From contig PDIP01000073.1 in NCBI GenBank assembly GCA_002811645.1, positions 218,763 to 252,506 on the forward strand: a stretch of DNA of 33,744 nucleotides, in the 5' to 3' direction. Within the stretch, counting starts at the first letter, position 1; each line of letters begins with the position of its first letter. The notes beneath the pieces are model-generated. The model saw only the letters and a program-made list of their open reading frames with translations. It had not been told where the DNA came from and made no database searches. This document shows, in pieces, positions 8,391 to 18,086 of this stretch. This stretch comes from Corallochytrium limacisporum. Lineage: Eukaryota; Opisthokonta. A program made the translations under genes and the position numbers.

Positions 8391-10865
8391 ATGAGGGAGG
8401 GCACAGTTGCACTCAAGGAGGTGCAATCTCCGCGAGATTCGAAGCCAGCAGGGATGGCTGAAACCATTGCTGAAGAACCGCACATTGTACACGACGAGTC
8501 TCGTGGTGACTGTGATGCCGATAGCCTCACTACAGATTCCATCAGCGAGGACCTCCTGGACCAGGCCGAATATGGAGATCGGGACGTCGACGACGGAGAT
8601 TCAGCGGCAGCACGGATCCGCGAGGGTCTGACCGTGCTGGATAACTTGCTACCCAGGATGGGAAGTTTGGAAATTGATAATGACGAAGAACCAGCGGCCA
8701 GTTCCACTGACTTTGTTCCGGCACTCCAGCCGACAGAGGACATTTCTCTCTCCCGCAAAACGCTTTGCAACGAAGACAAAGCACCAAGTAATACCACAGT
8801 CAGTGCGGATGGCGACCAGCCTGACGCAGCCGCGACTCAGGAGCCAGAGGAAGTACTTACAGGAGAAGCGTTGAACGTTGTGAATTTCATGGCTGCCGAA
8901 GACGACCTCATTCAGTTCGTGGATGATATTAATGTGCAAGCCATGCCTAAGCGGGACAATAGTCGCATTAAACGTCAGTCGGCCCCCAAACCGGCTGCAG
9001 TCGTGGTTTCCAGCGACGAGAAGAAGCGCCACACCATGCCTACAAATACTTTGCCGGCCATCAAGAGCGAGGGAAATATACTCAGTTCCACCGCCCCTGA
9101 TCAAGCGGGAAAAAGTGGTAGTCAAGACCAATTGGTTGATCTACGGGAAGTGCTTGAGTCCGACAGTGTCAGCGAGCTGCAGGCAGATAGCAGCGAACTG
9201 AGCATCACCAATTCGACCGGACCCAGGAAGCCGAAGGGATCATTCAATGACATTTCGTCGCGCCTATCCGGCTTCTTGAAGGTGCGTGGTAGCAGCAGTA
9301 GCCGAAGGCAGGACAGTGATGGGTCAATAGTGGCAAACGGCAGACGCTCTCCATCACGGAAGAAGTCCGGAGACCACGATACGAGTATGATGAGCCTGGC
9401 GTCCACGGTCAGCACGGCCACAAACAAGCAGCGTAGATTGCGTCGGTCCAGTTCGGCGGACCGGATTAGCAAGGAAGGTGGAGCACGAGGATCAAACATA
9501 AGTCTGGACGCACTAGACATGCAGCAAAGCGAGCATCAGAAAATGATGGCGCTACCAGTCTGCCAACGGCCGTTGAATTTTGTGCAGTTGCCGAAGACCG
9601 AAACAGATGACAACTGCGCGTCCCGCAACACACCGTCCATCAAGTTGCTCGGTGAAACTAAAGAACAGAAACAGGACGAAAAGATTGGTGGTGACATTGA
9701 CACCCTCATCTGCAAGGCCATCAGTGCCACGCAATTCAACACGGAATATTTCGATGCATTCCTCATGACCTTCCGGCACTTTATGACCCCAGAAGCGCTC
9801 ATTACCAAGATGCTTGAGCGCGTACAGAACCCTTGTCCACATGTTGAGACCGTGGAAGACACAATACGCGAGGTTACAAAGCTTCGCCTTGTCACCCTGC
9901 TCGCAAAATGGGTAGAGCGGTCATGGTTCGACTTTCATCGTAATCAGACTATGCTGACCCTAATGCGCGCCTTCCTGCTGGAAATTTCCCGGAGAGACAT
10001 GGGTGTGTTTGTCACGCGCATTATCAAGGCTGCCAAGGCCAAGGAAGAGGCGCTGGATGCCGATATTAAGCGCATGGGAGAGCCCGGGATTCAGATGAGG
10101 ACAACTATCCCACAGTTGCATGCACCATCCCAGGTCATCATCAAGGCTACCGCCGACCAGATTGCAGAGCAACTGACACTGATCGAAAGCCATTTCTTCA
10201 ACAAGATCCGTAGCGAGGAGTTTATCGTCTTCCTGTTCATGGCCAAGAAGGGAGACAACACTGTTCTGGCTGCCCATGCCGACCTCCGTGTTTACATTGA
10301 TTGGTTCAACAAGCTGAGTTATTGGGTGGCATCGGAGATCTTGATGGCCAAAGAAAAGGACGTGCGTGTACAGATCATAGAAAAGTTCGTTCGGGCTGCA
10401 AAGAGATGCTATCAGCTCCGCAATTTCAACACGATGTATGCAGTACTGTCCGGTCTTAACCACTGGTCAGTAGCGCGCCTGAAATCCTCATGGAAAGCCG
10501 TCGGCAAACGGTATACTGCCCGTCTCCGTGATCTGGAAGGCAAGATGGATCCTCAAGGCAATTTTGCCAATTACCGTGCCATTGTCTCAGATATTCCCAT
10601 GCCTGTAGTGCCCTTCATTGGTCTTCTGGTGAAGGACATTACCTTCATCAACGAGGTCCCAAGGGAACTGGCACCTGGTATCTACAATTGGTACAAGATG
10701 GAATTGCTCTACAAGCAAATTATGCGTATCGGAGTCTACCAGAATTCTTGCAGTTACGACTTTACGCAAGATGATGTAGTGTACGGATATCTCCTAACAA
10801 CGCGAGCCTACACCGACAAGGTTTTGGGTAATCTGTCCGAGGTTTGCGAACCCCGGGGCAAATGA
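8391..10865 (+). CDS. Ras guanine nucleotide exchange factor (RasGEF_N + CDC25 domain)
   Basis: Activates a Ras-family GTPase by exchanging GDP for GTP, presumably at membranes. The 824-aa protein has a long, Ser-, Asp- and Lys-rich, apparently disordered N-terminal half (1-430). A RasGEF_N (REM) domain follows at about 430-545, with DIDTLICKAISATQFNTEYF and TFRHFMTPEALI. The catalytic CDC25 homology domain is at about 585-810, with the DQIAEQLTLIE start, the RNFNTMYAVLSGLNH core and the FIGLLVKDITFINE segment. No SH3, PH, RA or DEP domain is visible, so it is not SOS or RapGEF in layout. The first ATG at 8391 is followed by a second at codon 22. It is convergent with the HINT3-like gene 119 bp away. 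An ATTAAA signal lies 59 bp after the stop. No intron. Confidence 0.93.
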   Translation: MREGTVALKEVQSPRDSKPAGMAETIAEEPHIVHDESRGDCDADSLTTDSISEDLLDQAEYGDRDVDDGDSAAARIREGLTVLDNLLPRMGSLEIDNDEEPAASSTDFVPALQPTEDISLSRKTLCNEDKAPSNTTVSADGDQPDAAATQEPEEVLTGEALNVVNFMAAEDDLIQFVDDINVQAMPKRDNSRIKRQSAPKPAAVVVSSDEKKRHTMPTNTLPAIKSEGNILSSTAPDQAGKSGSQDQLVDLREVLESDSVSELQADSSELSITNSTGPRKPKGSFNDISSRLSGFLKVRGSSSSRRQDSDGSIVANGRRSPSRKKSGDHDTSMMSLASTVSTATNKQRRLRRSSSADRISKEGGARGSNISLDALDMQQSEHQKMMALPVCQRPLNFVQLPKTETDDNCASRNTPSIKLLGETKEQKQDEKIGGDIDTLICKAISATQFNTEYFDAFLMTFRHFMTPEALITKMLERVQNPCPHVETVEDTIREVTKLRLVTLLAKWVERSWFDFHRNQTMLTLMRAFLLEISRRDMGVFVTRIIKAAKAKEEALDADIKRMGEPGIQMRTTIPQLHAPSQVIIKATADQIAEQLTLIESHFFNKIRSEEFIVFLFMAKKGDNTVLAAHADLRVYIDWFNKLSYWVASEILMAKEKDVRVQIIEKFVRAAKRCYQLRNFNTMYAVLSGLNHWSVARLKSSWKAVGKRYTARLRDLEGKMDPQGNFANYRAIVSDIPMPVVPFIGLLVKDITFINEVPRELAPGIYNWYKMELLYKQIMRIGVYQNSCSYDFTQDDVVYGYLLTTRAYTDKVLGNLSEVCEPRGK

Positions 10866-10923
10866 AATGTCATTTCACCATTGACTCACTAAACCCATGA
10901 CCTCAATGTTAAAGTAGAAAATG

Positions 10924-10929
10924 ATTAAA
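10924..10929 (+). terminator. poly(A) signal ATTAAA for RasGEF
   Basis: ATTAAA 58 bp past the RasGEF stop, inside the 119-bp convergent spacer. Confidence 0.45.
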
Positions 10930-10971
10930 AACTGTGTTCGATAATTCAAACTAAATTTCATGTGTCATTGT

Positions 10972-10977
10972 TTTATT
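10972..10977 (-). terminator. poly(A) signal AATAAA for the HINT3-like gene
   Basis: AATAAA on the minus strand, only 8 bp past the stop at 10985. It lies inside the same short spacer, so the two 3' ends probably lie very close or overlap. Confidence 0.45.
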
Positions 10978-10984
10978 GTGCTAT

Positions 10985-11593
10985 TCAGACCTTGGAAGTC
11001 AACGGGTTGTCCTCGAGTGACTGTGCTCTATCAGACTCGGCCGGCAAATCTGGTCCATTCGAGGCACTTTGTTCCTCATGCCGGTATTCATGCAGGATTT
11101 TCAGTACCCGTTCAACATCTGCAAATACTGTGGGTGTTCTAGGAGTGTAGCGCACTTCCTGGAAAGCTCTGAATGGTCCTGCAATGGCGTGCATATGTAA
11201 GTGGTCGATGGAATTGAAGGGAGGGATGTGGAAGCCCAGGCGGTGGTCATCAGCGGGTGCTCCGCGATCAGTTAGACACTGCTTACCCAACAGGACCATG
11301 TCCTGCAGCAACCTGATGTGACCACTGTCCAATTCCAAAACGCTATTAATGTGTTCTTTTGTGATTACCAGGTAGTGGAATTTTGACCGCGGATACTTGT
11401 CCTCAAGTAGATAAAGATCGTCTGTTTCGGAAATAATCTGTTCCGGTTTCAGTCCAGTGCAAAAGACACAGTGCTTCGGTTGTCTCCATGTCATCTCCTT
11501 TATGTTTCCTACGACATGGTGAATCCTGCCCGTCAGTCTGCTGCGCATGGTCTTCCGTCCCGTTGAGTCCGACCCTCGGCTGTGGTGAGTCAT
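10985..11593 (-). CDS. HINT3: HIT-domain hydrolase, HINT3-like
   Basis: Histidine-triad nucleotide hydrolase, probably acting on nucleoside phosphoramidates or adenylates. From the ATG at 11593 it is 202 aa; extending to 11599 would need a GTG start. The HCVFC motif (41-45) and the HYLVITKEHI strand (73-82) are typical of the HINT3 branch. GFHIPPFNSIDHLHMHAIAG (120-139) contains the triad His131, His133, His135. The GFHxPPF phrase just ahead of the triad distinguishes HINT3 from HINT1. The basic N-terminal 35 residues and acidic C-terminal tail are lineage-specific. Met16 or Met33 could be alternative starts. The gene is divergent from the GOSR1-type gene across a 1-kb spacer. The family call is strong; the physiological substrate is unknown. 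Confidence 0.88.
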   Translation of the reverse strand: MTHHSRGSDSTGRKTMRSRLTGRIHHVVGNIKEMTWRQPKHCVFCTGLKPEQIISETDDLYLLEDKYPRSKFHYLVITKEHINSVLELDSGHIRLLQDMVLLGKQCLTDRGAPADDHRLGFHIPPFNSIDHLHMHAIAGPFRAFQEVRYTPRTPTVFADVERVLKILHEYRHEEQSASNGPDLPAESDRAQSLEDNPLTSKV

Positions 11594-11848
11594 ACTCACG
11601 GGTATCTGTGTTCCCCGTCGCTCTCTTGAATGTGTAATTGTTACCGTATCATGTCCTTTCGAATAATAAACATTTTCTCCTGTGATCTTTGCATAGATTT
11701 CACCTATCGCGTTGGTAAATGCGCTGTGCTAAATAAAGACGCACGCACACGGGCGCGTTCACACCCGCCCTTCAAGGACCCTCCGCCTGCTGAAAATGGC
11801 AGAGATGGGAGATGTGTGAGACCTCCTCAGTGTAGGGCTCCAACACCA

Positions 11849-11866
11849 CCCCCAACCCCCAACCCC
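11849..11866. repeat. C5A2 C5A2 C4 block
   Basis: CCCCCAACCCCCAACCCC, a telomere-like C-rich block. The minus strand has three G runs, plus a further short run nearby. Confidence 0.6.
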
Positions 11867-12069
11867 ACAGACAGAAAAATGGTGGGCAAAAAGCTTGAGC
11901 ACCCCCGGGGTCGTCGAGTCTTAGTCCTCAATCCTCTCCCCCGTTGGGAGGGAGGGTTCGCGAGCACCCAGGGGCCCCCTCAGACGGGGAAAGCCGGTGG
12001 AGCCGATAAAATGGACTCCCGTCCGCATTATCACACTGTTTGGCGGTTCGCCACGTTCCGGTCCCCCCC

Positions 12070-12072
<3 letters not shown>

Positions 12073-12132
<60 letters not shown>
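12073..12132. repeat. (TC)30 microsatellite
   Basis: Thirty perfect TC units, the longest microsatellite in the window, about 500 bp upstream of the GOSR1-type gene. Preceded by a C9-type run. Confidence 0.95.
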
Positions 12133-12135
<3 letters not shown>

Positions 12136-12251
12136 GTCTGTCTTTTTCGGCTTCGGCGGAGGCAACGCTATTTAACCCCCAAAAGAAAAAGTCACCCTTT
12201 TGGCGCGATCGGCTCATGCACTACGGGGCACCTCCGAGCGCGGGCCGGCGG

Positions 12252-12269
12252 CCCCCCCCCCGGGGGGGG
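12252..12269. repeat. C10-G8 homopolymer switch palindrome
   Basis: A run of ten C switches directly to eight G, giving a perfect GC palindrome. Similar switches occur at 14061, 24065 and 24219. Confidence 0.85.
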
Positions 12270-12627
12270 CCCTTCCACTGCAGAATTGTGTTTTGTTTCA
12301 CAAGTTTCGTTTGTTGTGTGTATTTTTGTTGTTTTGAGGAAGGATACTTTCTTTCAAGTATGGTTGCTAAAAAACTACTGTTATGACTTTAAGGATCTCT
12401 GTTCAGGTACTTCGCTGTTATTATTTTGGTGAACCCAAAGTATAGTCATATTTTTGTATCACGTATAGCGAATTTGAGAAAATATAAGTGGTCACAGAGA
12501 CAGAGAGTGTGTGTACAATTGAAATCAACAGTCAGTGTTTAAGCACAATATTTCAGAAACAATGTGAATTGAAAGAAATAATATTGATGATTTCTATAGA
12601 GTCGATCTCAAGTAACTAGAAACAAGA

Positions 12628-13347
12628 ATGCAAAGTTCACGCCGCCCACAGGAGGCGGGCAATCGCGAATGGGACGAACTGCGAAAGCAGGCGCGACACA
12701 TGGAAAGCGAACTCGATGTCAAGCTCATTCAAGTAAAGAAACTGTCATCAGCGTCAAGAGCTAATGCTCGGCTGGATGTGAACAATGATATTGGACAAAT
12801 TAGGCAAGAGGACCTGGAACAAATGAACAATTTATTGCGAGGTGTGGAAGAAATTCTCAACCACTTGGAAAGTGTAAACGATCGAATGCAACGCATTGTT
12901 GAAGAAACACCAGTTGCACAAGCGTCACATGTGCATATGATGCGGAGGCACCGAGATATTTTGGCAGATTATTTCCGTGAATATCGTCAGCTGCAGGAGA
13001 ATGTACGAACGTTGAGCGAACGCAATGAGCTGTTCGCCAACGTCCAGCGCGACATCAACTCCTACCGCAACAGTCAGGACTACTATCTTGGGGAACGGCA
13101 ACAGTTGTCTAGTTCTCACAATGTTCTTGATGAGTCAATATCCATAGCGATGTCGGCCAAGGATGCACTGATGGGCAATCGGGACAGTTTTGAGGACATT
13201 AGTGGACGCATGAAAGCATTGGTCCAGCGCTTCCCTCAGATTAACAACTTGATGCAGCGAATCTCCCGACGGAAAGCACGAGACAAGTATATCATGGTCG
13301 GAGTCATCTCATTCTGCATCATCCTCATGTTTTTGTATGTATTCTAG
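12628..13347 (+). CDS. GOSR1: Golgi SNARE, GOSR1/GS28/Gos1 family
   Basis: Qb-SNARE acting in ER-Golgi and intra-Golgi vesicle fusion. The 239-aa tail-anchored protein matches the family length of about 220-250. It opens with a helical region (WDELRKQARHMESELDVKL) and has coiled-coil heptads throughout. The SNARE motif is at about 155-215, with the GNRDSFEDISGRMKALVQRFPQINNLMQRI run. A single C-terminal membrane anchor occupies about 221-239 (MVGVISFCIILMFLYVF). The start ATG at 12628 follows an adenine-rich leader with a 10-codon upstream ORF ending 9 bp before it, which may lower translation. No intron. The family assignment is good; direct evidence for Golgi location is only by homology. 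Confidence 0.92.
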   Translation: MQSSRRPQEAGNREWDELRKQARHMESELDVKLIQVKKLSSASRANARLDVNNDIGQIRQEDLEQMNNLLRGVEEILNHLESVNDRMQRIVEETPVAQASHVHMMRRHRDILADYFREYRQLQENVRTLSERNELFANVQRDINSYRNSQDYYLGERQQLSSSHNVLDESISIAMSAKDALMGNRDSFEDISGRMKALVQRFPQINNLMQRISRRKARDKYIMVGVISFCIILMFLYVF

Positions 13348-13718
13348 TCTTGCATATCTGAATATGGCATGTAGCCCTCGCACTAAGTTGTCTGTCCCAC
13401 ACGGCCCCTGCCGTACATTCCGAGGCGGTCTTCAAAAGCCACAGACTCCGCCAGTTGCCGGGGTTCTGCGTTACCGATTGCGTGATTTAAAGAACCTTAG
13501 TCCCTATAAACTGACCTATATTTTTTTCATCTCGTGGATTTGATTTCCTATGTCGTAAGTGTACCGAATGAATTTTCCTGATTCAAATCTACAACGGGCC
13601 GTAAACCCGCTCCTTCGCCTGTTTTTTTTTTGCGTGCACGCTCCCCGTGCCCGGCTGCGTGCGATGGGCAGCGACAGCAGCCCAATCTTTGCGTAGACAA
13701 GGTATGTGACACGCAGCA
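13348..13718. other. spacer downstream of GOSR1
   Basis: 371 bp of 3' flank. Nothing recognised apart from a T9 run near 13622. Confidence 0.4.
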
Positions 13719-14030
13719 TCATAAAGTATTCGAAGTGTCTCTATTTTCGCGCACCATCAACCACATCATATTCCGCCGCCGCTCACATGCCTGATATAAT
13801 GACCAGTGGTGTGAGCCTCCTCCATAGCTCACCGTACAAAAGGGTCCCTTGGTGTTTGTAAACGTTGAACAATCATCCACCACTCCACCGCCACCGCCGG
13901 CGTTGCCCACACAACCCTTGTACAATTTTTCTACTTCCGAAATTCCCGTACATTTGTAGGTAATATTCAGTTCATCGTGGTCTGCGCACAAGATCTTTCG
14001 TTTTTGGGTATGGGGATTTGCACAAGTGTC
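13719..14030 (-). CDS. cysteine-rich exon, possibly secreted protein, unrecognised
   Basis: A minus-strand frame of about 103 codons ends at 13719. It has no usable upstream ATG, but begins right after a splice-acceptor-like AATTGCAG (AG at 14031-14032), so it is probably a terminal exon. It encodes seven cysteines spaced about 10-17 residues apart, a possible N-glycosylation site (NIT), a glycine run (GNAGGGGG) and the phrase KGPFCTVSYGGGSHHWSLYQ. This looks like an extracellular disulfide domain, not repeat translation. Within it, GTGAGC to ATCAG delimits a possible 42-nt in-frame intron whose removal would take out part of that phrase. Upstream exons and any signal peptide are not located. 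No family recognised. Confidence 0.4.
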   Translation of the reverse strand, partial: DTCANPHTQKRKILCADHDELNITYKCTGISEVEKLYKGCVGNAGGGGGVVDDCSTFTNTKGPFCTVSYGGGSHHWSLYQACERRRNMMWLMVRENRDTSNTL

Positions 14031-15584
14031 CTGCAATTACACCCTCCCCCCCCTCCCCCACCCCGGGGGGCATAGTGATATGACGTCGAGGTAAGGCTTC
14101 CCGGCAGAAGAGGAAGGTAAAGGAGGGGGAGGGGGGGAGGAGGGGGCCGGTTCCCCCCCTGCCGTAGATTTTATTACCCCTTTCCCCGCCGCTTTCAACT
14201 CTCCTCCTCCGAGTTTTTTTCCTTTTCCTCCAAGCACGCCCCCTTCCCCCGGTCTGCGATCGCCAGAGTTTGAAACCATGGCCCCCCTCTTTTTCTTTGC
14301 CTCTGTATGGGTGTGTGTGTGCGTTGGTTTTCTATTTGAGTTGTATTTTTTCCTGGTCGCTTGAAACTTCCCTCGCTTTTCACGTGGCTGGCCGGCTTCA
14401 CACAAGGACCTGATCAGCACAAAAGAGCTGCACGGGGGCCCTTCGGGTTGGTTGAGTTGTTCACCAACTCTCCGGTCTGCCTTCTCCCCTCTCCCTCTCT
14501 CTCTCGCTCTCGCTCCACCCCTCCTTTGGCTGTATCTAATCTGTTTCTTCCTTTCGACGGTCCATGAGGTATACGAAGAGTATGAACTGGGGAGGGAAAT
14601 TGGAAGGCAATCGCATTTTTTTTTTGCAGATTTCGCGGCTGTTTGCCGATGGTTAACGAACTGATGGGAATAAAAACCCAAGCGAGCCCCGCAGGGGCCG
14701 GTTGGCCGGCCCGAAAACTGTCGGAAGGACTGAGCGCCCACCCCCAAATTTCTTCAATACATTCAGTATGAAAGTGAATGCGGCATTAGCGACCGCCCCC
14801 TGTCTTTCCACCGTGCCTGCTCCATTTGTCCCTTCCCCTCGCACGGTGTCGCAGGTTCGGTGCGCAAGGATTGACTCCCCCCTTCACACCAACCGACAAC
14901 CTCCGTGTACTTCTCGCTCCGCCTCGAACTCTTTGGGGCGGTCTACGCGTTCAAGCACAACCGCAACACAGCGGATGGACATGGATAGAGCCTGCGGCCT
15001 GATTTTCTTCTGCTGTTGCCGTCGTCGTGGCAGCTCTGGGGTCTCTTAGCTCCATGGCCGTTTGTTTCTTCAGCTCAACTCTTACCGTCCAGCAAGGGTT
15101 GCAGTGATCGAGTGCCCAGGGCGAGGGGGAAGGGAAAGGGGGGCTGCCGGACTGGGCAGAAAGAACAGTCACACGGGCGGCGAAGATATTAGCGCTTGCC
15201 GCCGCACCAAGCAGGCTGTTCTTTGCTAGTGAGAAACTGGTCACTTCACGAAGAAACCAGGAACGCACAGTCTAGAGACAGTGATGAACAGTGTGGTGCA
15301 CGAAACGGGGGACGGTGAGGGTGCCGGTGGGGGAAGTCTTGCCATCCGGTGCTAGCCGCTCGGAGGTATATAGTGCTCACCAGGTGTGTGATCGCATTGA
15401 AAGGATGTGTCCATGTTAGGACCCATCAGTACCCTATTAAGTAAATCAGAGCCAAAGTCCAGAGATCGAGCGGTGGACGAGTGAAGCTTGGGATAACTTG
15501 AAAGCAAGAGGGAGGAAGACAGTAAGTCACGGAGAAATAGCGGTTGAACGAAGGGGAAGGGACATACTTTGCAGTGACCCAAAC
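14031..15584. other. low-complexity spacer upstream of the TLC-like gene
   Basis: Strongly G/C-tract rich from 14040 to 14260, with a C4-G6 switch at 14061-14070 and CT/CG-rich stretches near 14490. From 14700 the composition is more normal. It carries one minus-strand TGAATGTA element. A 236-codon minus-strand frame (14037-14747) is Pro/Gly/Lys/Arg-rich and follows the tracts, so I do not call it. The 87 bases before 15585 stay open in frame but lack an ATG. Confidence 0.45.
14756..14769 (-). promoter_or_regulatory. TGAATGTA-core element, copy C
   Basis: Minus strand ATACTGAATGTATT. The next same-strand candidate gene is the cysteine-rich exon about 720 bp downstream. Confidence 0.3.
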
Positions 15585-16484
15585 ATGGATGGCACTTCCG
15601 TACCGGTTGTTACACATGAAATATGGGATGCTCTCAAAGCTGTCTTCCTTTTACTTGACATTGAGCATGTGCAACAGTTTGTACCCATCCAGGGGGTCGC
15701 CATGTGCATGTTGGCATGCACTGTCTATTGCGCTTTAGCCGACCTGATCTACATTAGCCTGGCTGGCAAGAATGGTCCTGCACGCTGGTTTTTTGTGCAC
15801 GCAGCAGCTAACCTTGTTGTGGTTACTACTGCCACACCGGCTCTAATTGCCTGGTTTGCGGAACCGGAGACGTCAGCCAACTATACTAAGTACAATATGC
15901 CCCACGAAGTCTTTAGCTGGGAGTCTGCCTTTGATCCCTACAGTCACTGGCCTTTGATTATGGTAATTGTCATCCACGCTTACCATATCGTCACCTTTGA
16001 AAAAGTTACTCCTTCTGATTACTTCCATCATCTTGTCTTTGTACCGGTTATTGCCATCTACGGTGGTCTTTTGCATCCCTCGGGGCCCCTGCGCAACGTT
16101 TTGGCATTCTTCATCTCCGGTCTACCAGGAGGGCTCGATTACGTACTCCTGGTCATGCAGAAGCATGGCTATATTGAGCGCCACACGGAGAAGTCGATTA
16201 ATCGTTACATTAATCTGTACATTCGCCAACCCGGTCTACTACTGGCCGGCTTTAGCATCTACCTGAACTGGCGCTCTGGGAATCTGAATGCGGCCACTCA
16301 GCCAGGTCTCGGGGCCCTGATTGTCGCTTTCTTCTGCGTCTGGAACGGTATCTACTACATGGACATGGTGGTGGGCAACTGGTACGAAGTCAACCTGAAG
16401 ATGAAGCTTCAGGAGGAGCTCAAGAAGCCGACCACCCCTGTCAGCAGTCCACGCCGCAGCGCCGCCAAGGTGAAGGCCTATTAG
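15585..16484 (+). CDS. multi-pass TLC-like membrane protein of unknown function
   Basis: A 299-aa integral membrane protein with about seven hydrophobic segments (roughly 37-60, 68-92, 122-139, 145-163, 169-191, 216-228, 242-265) and a basic cytosolic tail. Histidines cluster around SDYFHHLVFVP (144-154), and a conserved-looking ISGLPGGLDY sits at 177-186. This arrangement resembles the TLC/Lag1-type fold, and I recall similar uncharacterised proteins in other protists, but function is unknown. The length coincides with TRIC channels, but the TRIC signature is not seen. The ATG at 15585 is the first in frame. It is convergent with mitochondrial EF-Tu 294 bp away. A lipid-related role would be consistent with the TLC resemblance, but this is inference. 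Confidence 0.72.
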   Translation: MDGTSVPVVTHEIWDALKAVFLLLDIEHVQQFVPIQGVAMCMLACTVYCALADLIYISLAGKNGPARWFFVHAAANLVVVTTATPALIAWFAEPETSANYTKYNMPHEVFSWESAFDPYSHWPLIMVIVIHAYHIVTFEKVTPSDYFHHLVFVPVIAIYGGLLHPSGPLRNVLAFFISGLPGGLDYVLLVMQKHGYIERHTEKSINRYINLYIRQPGLLLAGFSIYLNWRSGNLNAATQPGLGALIVAFFCVWNGIYYMDMVVGNWYEVNLKMKLQEELKKPTTPVSSPRRSAAKVKAY

Positions 16485-16778
16485 GAGCCATAATTTCATC
16501 ATGCATCAATACTATGTCCACACATCAGCGAATAGATTCCGTCATTGTCCATGAGGCACATATCCAACTACGCTTTTTGAAGGACAAACTTAAAAGACAC
16601 GATCGTGGGCACCCTGGATTGACAGGGCTAAGATCTCTGTTGACTGATAGTTTAAAATTTGTGCATTGTGCTTTTATAGAAACAAATTGGATTGTTATGA
16701 AACTTTGAATGGAAAAATGATGGTAACATGCTGATGTCTTTTGTTTTAGTTTGATGGGACGCACCCGCAGCAAACTGT
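16485..16778. other. convergent spacer, TLC-like gene / EF-Tu
   Basis: 294 bp of AT-rich 3' flanks. No feature recognised. Confidence 0.4.
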
Positions 16779-18086
16779 TTAGGCCACAACCTCAGCAATG
16801 ACGCCGGTACCGATAGTCTTGTTACCCTCACGGATGGTAAAGCGATCTCCGGCCTCAGCAGCGATGGGCTTGATGATCTCAAGTGTGGCAGTTACGTTGT
16901 CACCAGGCATGCAGATCTCCTTGTTCTCCAACTGGATCTCAGCGGTTACATCGCAGGTGCGCAAGAAGATCTGGGGACGGAAGGAGGAAGTGAAAGGTTT
17001 GTGGCGGCCACCCTCATCCTTCTTCAAAATATACAGCTCGGCCTTGACCTTGGTGTGGGGCTTGACGGTGCCAGGTTTGCACAGAACCATTCCGCGTTTA
17101 ATGTCACTGCGCTTGATGTTTCGCAGCAGGGCACCCAGGTTGTCACCAGCGTGAGCCTCATCAAGAGACTTCTTGAAAGTCTCGATACCAGTGCAGGTGG
17201 TCTTGATGGGAGCCTCAGTCATGCCAACAATCTCGAGATCCTCACCCTTCTTGAGCTTACCGCGCTCCACGCAACCCGTCACGACAGTACCACGCCCGGC
17301 AATGCTGAAACAGTCCTCAATAGGCATCAAGAAAGGCTTGTCCAGATCACGCTGCGGCTCGGGGATCCATTCGTCAACATTGGCCATGAGCTCCATAATG
17401 CGATCCTTACCCAGTTCAGGCTTCTTGTCCTCAATGGCGGCCAAAGCCGATCCCTTGACCACAGGGGTGTTCTCTCCATCGTAGCCAAACTCGGTAAGCA
17501 ATTCCCGGACCTCATCCTCGACCAGCTCAGCCATTTCCTCATCAGCAGCATCCAGCTTGTTCATGAAAACCACAATCTTGGGCAGACCAATCTGCTTGGC
17601 CAACAGCAAGTGTTCGCGGGTCTGCGGCATGCAGCCGTCGGTGGCAGCCACCACCAGGATGGCACCGTCCATCTGGGCGGTACCGGTAATCATGTTCTTA
17701 ACGTAATCGGCGTGACCGGGGCAATCAACGTGAGCGTAATGGCGGTTATCGGTTTGGTATTCGACGTGGGCAGAGGCGATGGTGATACCACGGGCCTTCT
17801 CTTCCGGAGCATTATCGATGGCATCGTAGGCGCGGTACTCGGCGCCGCCAGCCTCGGCGAGGACTTTAGTGATAGCAGCGGTCAGGGTAGTCTTACCGTG
17901 ATCGACGTGACCAATGGTACCGATGTTGACGTGAGGCTTGGTACGCTCAAAGGTGGCCATGCCTCGCAGGCTCAGGGCCGGGAAGACGGTACGAGAGACC
18001 ATAGGAGCGGAGGCGACCTTGCTGCCGAGCTGAACAGCTCCGGACAGGCGGGAGGCCATCATACGGACCACGCTTGCGGATGCCAT
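16779..18086 (-). CDS. TUFM: mitochondrial elongation factor Tu
   Basis: GTPase that delivers aminoacyl-tRNA to the mitochondrial ribosome. The 435-aa protein begins with a presequence of about 45 residues rich in Ala, Ser, Arg and Val without acidic residues, typical of matrix import. The GTP-binding domain then shows GHVDHGKT (59-66), ARGITI with the effector threonine, DCPGHADY (121-128) and NKLD. Domains 2 and 3 follow, with [21 protein letters not shown] and [13 protein letters not shown]-type segments, and it ends in a normal [10 protein letters not shown] tail. All catalytic motifs are intact, so this is a functional gene. Codon use is strongly optimised. A long antisense frame at 17001-18137 is its shadow. 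No intron. Confidence 0.97.
   Translation of the reverse strand: MASASVVRMMASRLSGAVQLGSKVASAPMVSRTVFPALSLRGMATFERTKPHVNIGTIGHVDHGKTTLTAAITKVLAEAGGAEYRAYDAIDNAPEEKARGITIASAHVEYQTDNRHYAHVDCPGHADYVKNMITGTAQMDGAILVVAATDGCMPQTREHLLLAKQIGLPKIVVFMNKLDAADEEMAELVEDEVRELLTEFGYDGENTPVVKGSALAAIEDKKPELGKDRIMELMANVDEWIPEPQRDLDKPFLMPIEDCFSIAGRGTVVTGCVERGKLKKGEDLEIVGMTEAPIKTTCTGIETFKKSLDEAHAGDNLGALLRNIKRSDIKRGMVLCKPGTVKPHTKVKAELYILKKDEGGRHKPFTSSFRPQIFLRTCDVTAEIQLENKEICMPGDNVTATLEIIKPIAAEAGDRFTIREGNKTIGTGVIAEVVA

Larger units (their letters stand above)
11594..12627. other. divergent spacer with long CT microsatellite, HINT3-like / GOSR1
   Basis: About 1 kb between divergent genes. In order it has two AATAAA-like AT stretches, a C4-5A2 block, a GGGGCCCCC block near 11970, the (TC)30 tract, a C10-G8 palindrome and then AT-rich leader sequence. 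ORFs across it are repeat translations. A 10-codon upstream ORF (12587-12619) sits 9 bp before the GOSR1 start. Confidence 0.55.

Noticed and set aside
11630-12432. Several ORFs across the CT microsatellite
   Set aside because: Translate the TC repeat as Ser-Leu runs in each frame.
14037-14747. 236-codon minus-strand ORF
   Set aside because: Composition follows G/C and CT tracts, with no domain; translates low-complexity DNA.
15585-16484. TRIC (TMEM38) cation channel
   Set aside because: Same length as TMEM38A, but the sequence lacks the TRIC pattern and fits a TLC-like layout better.
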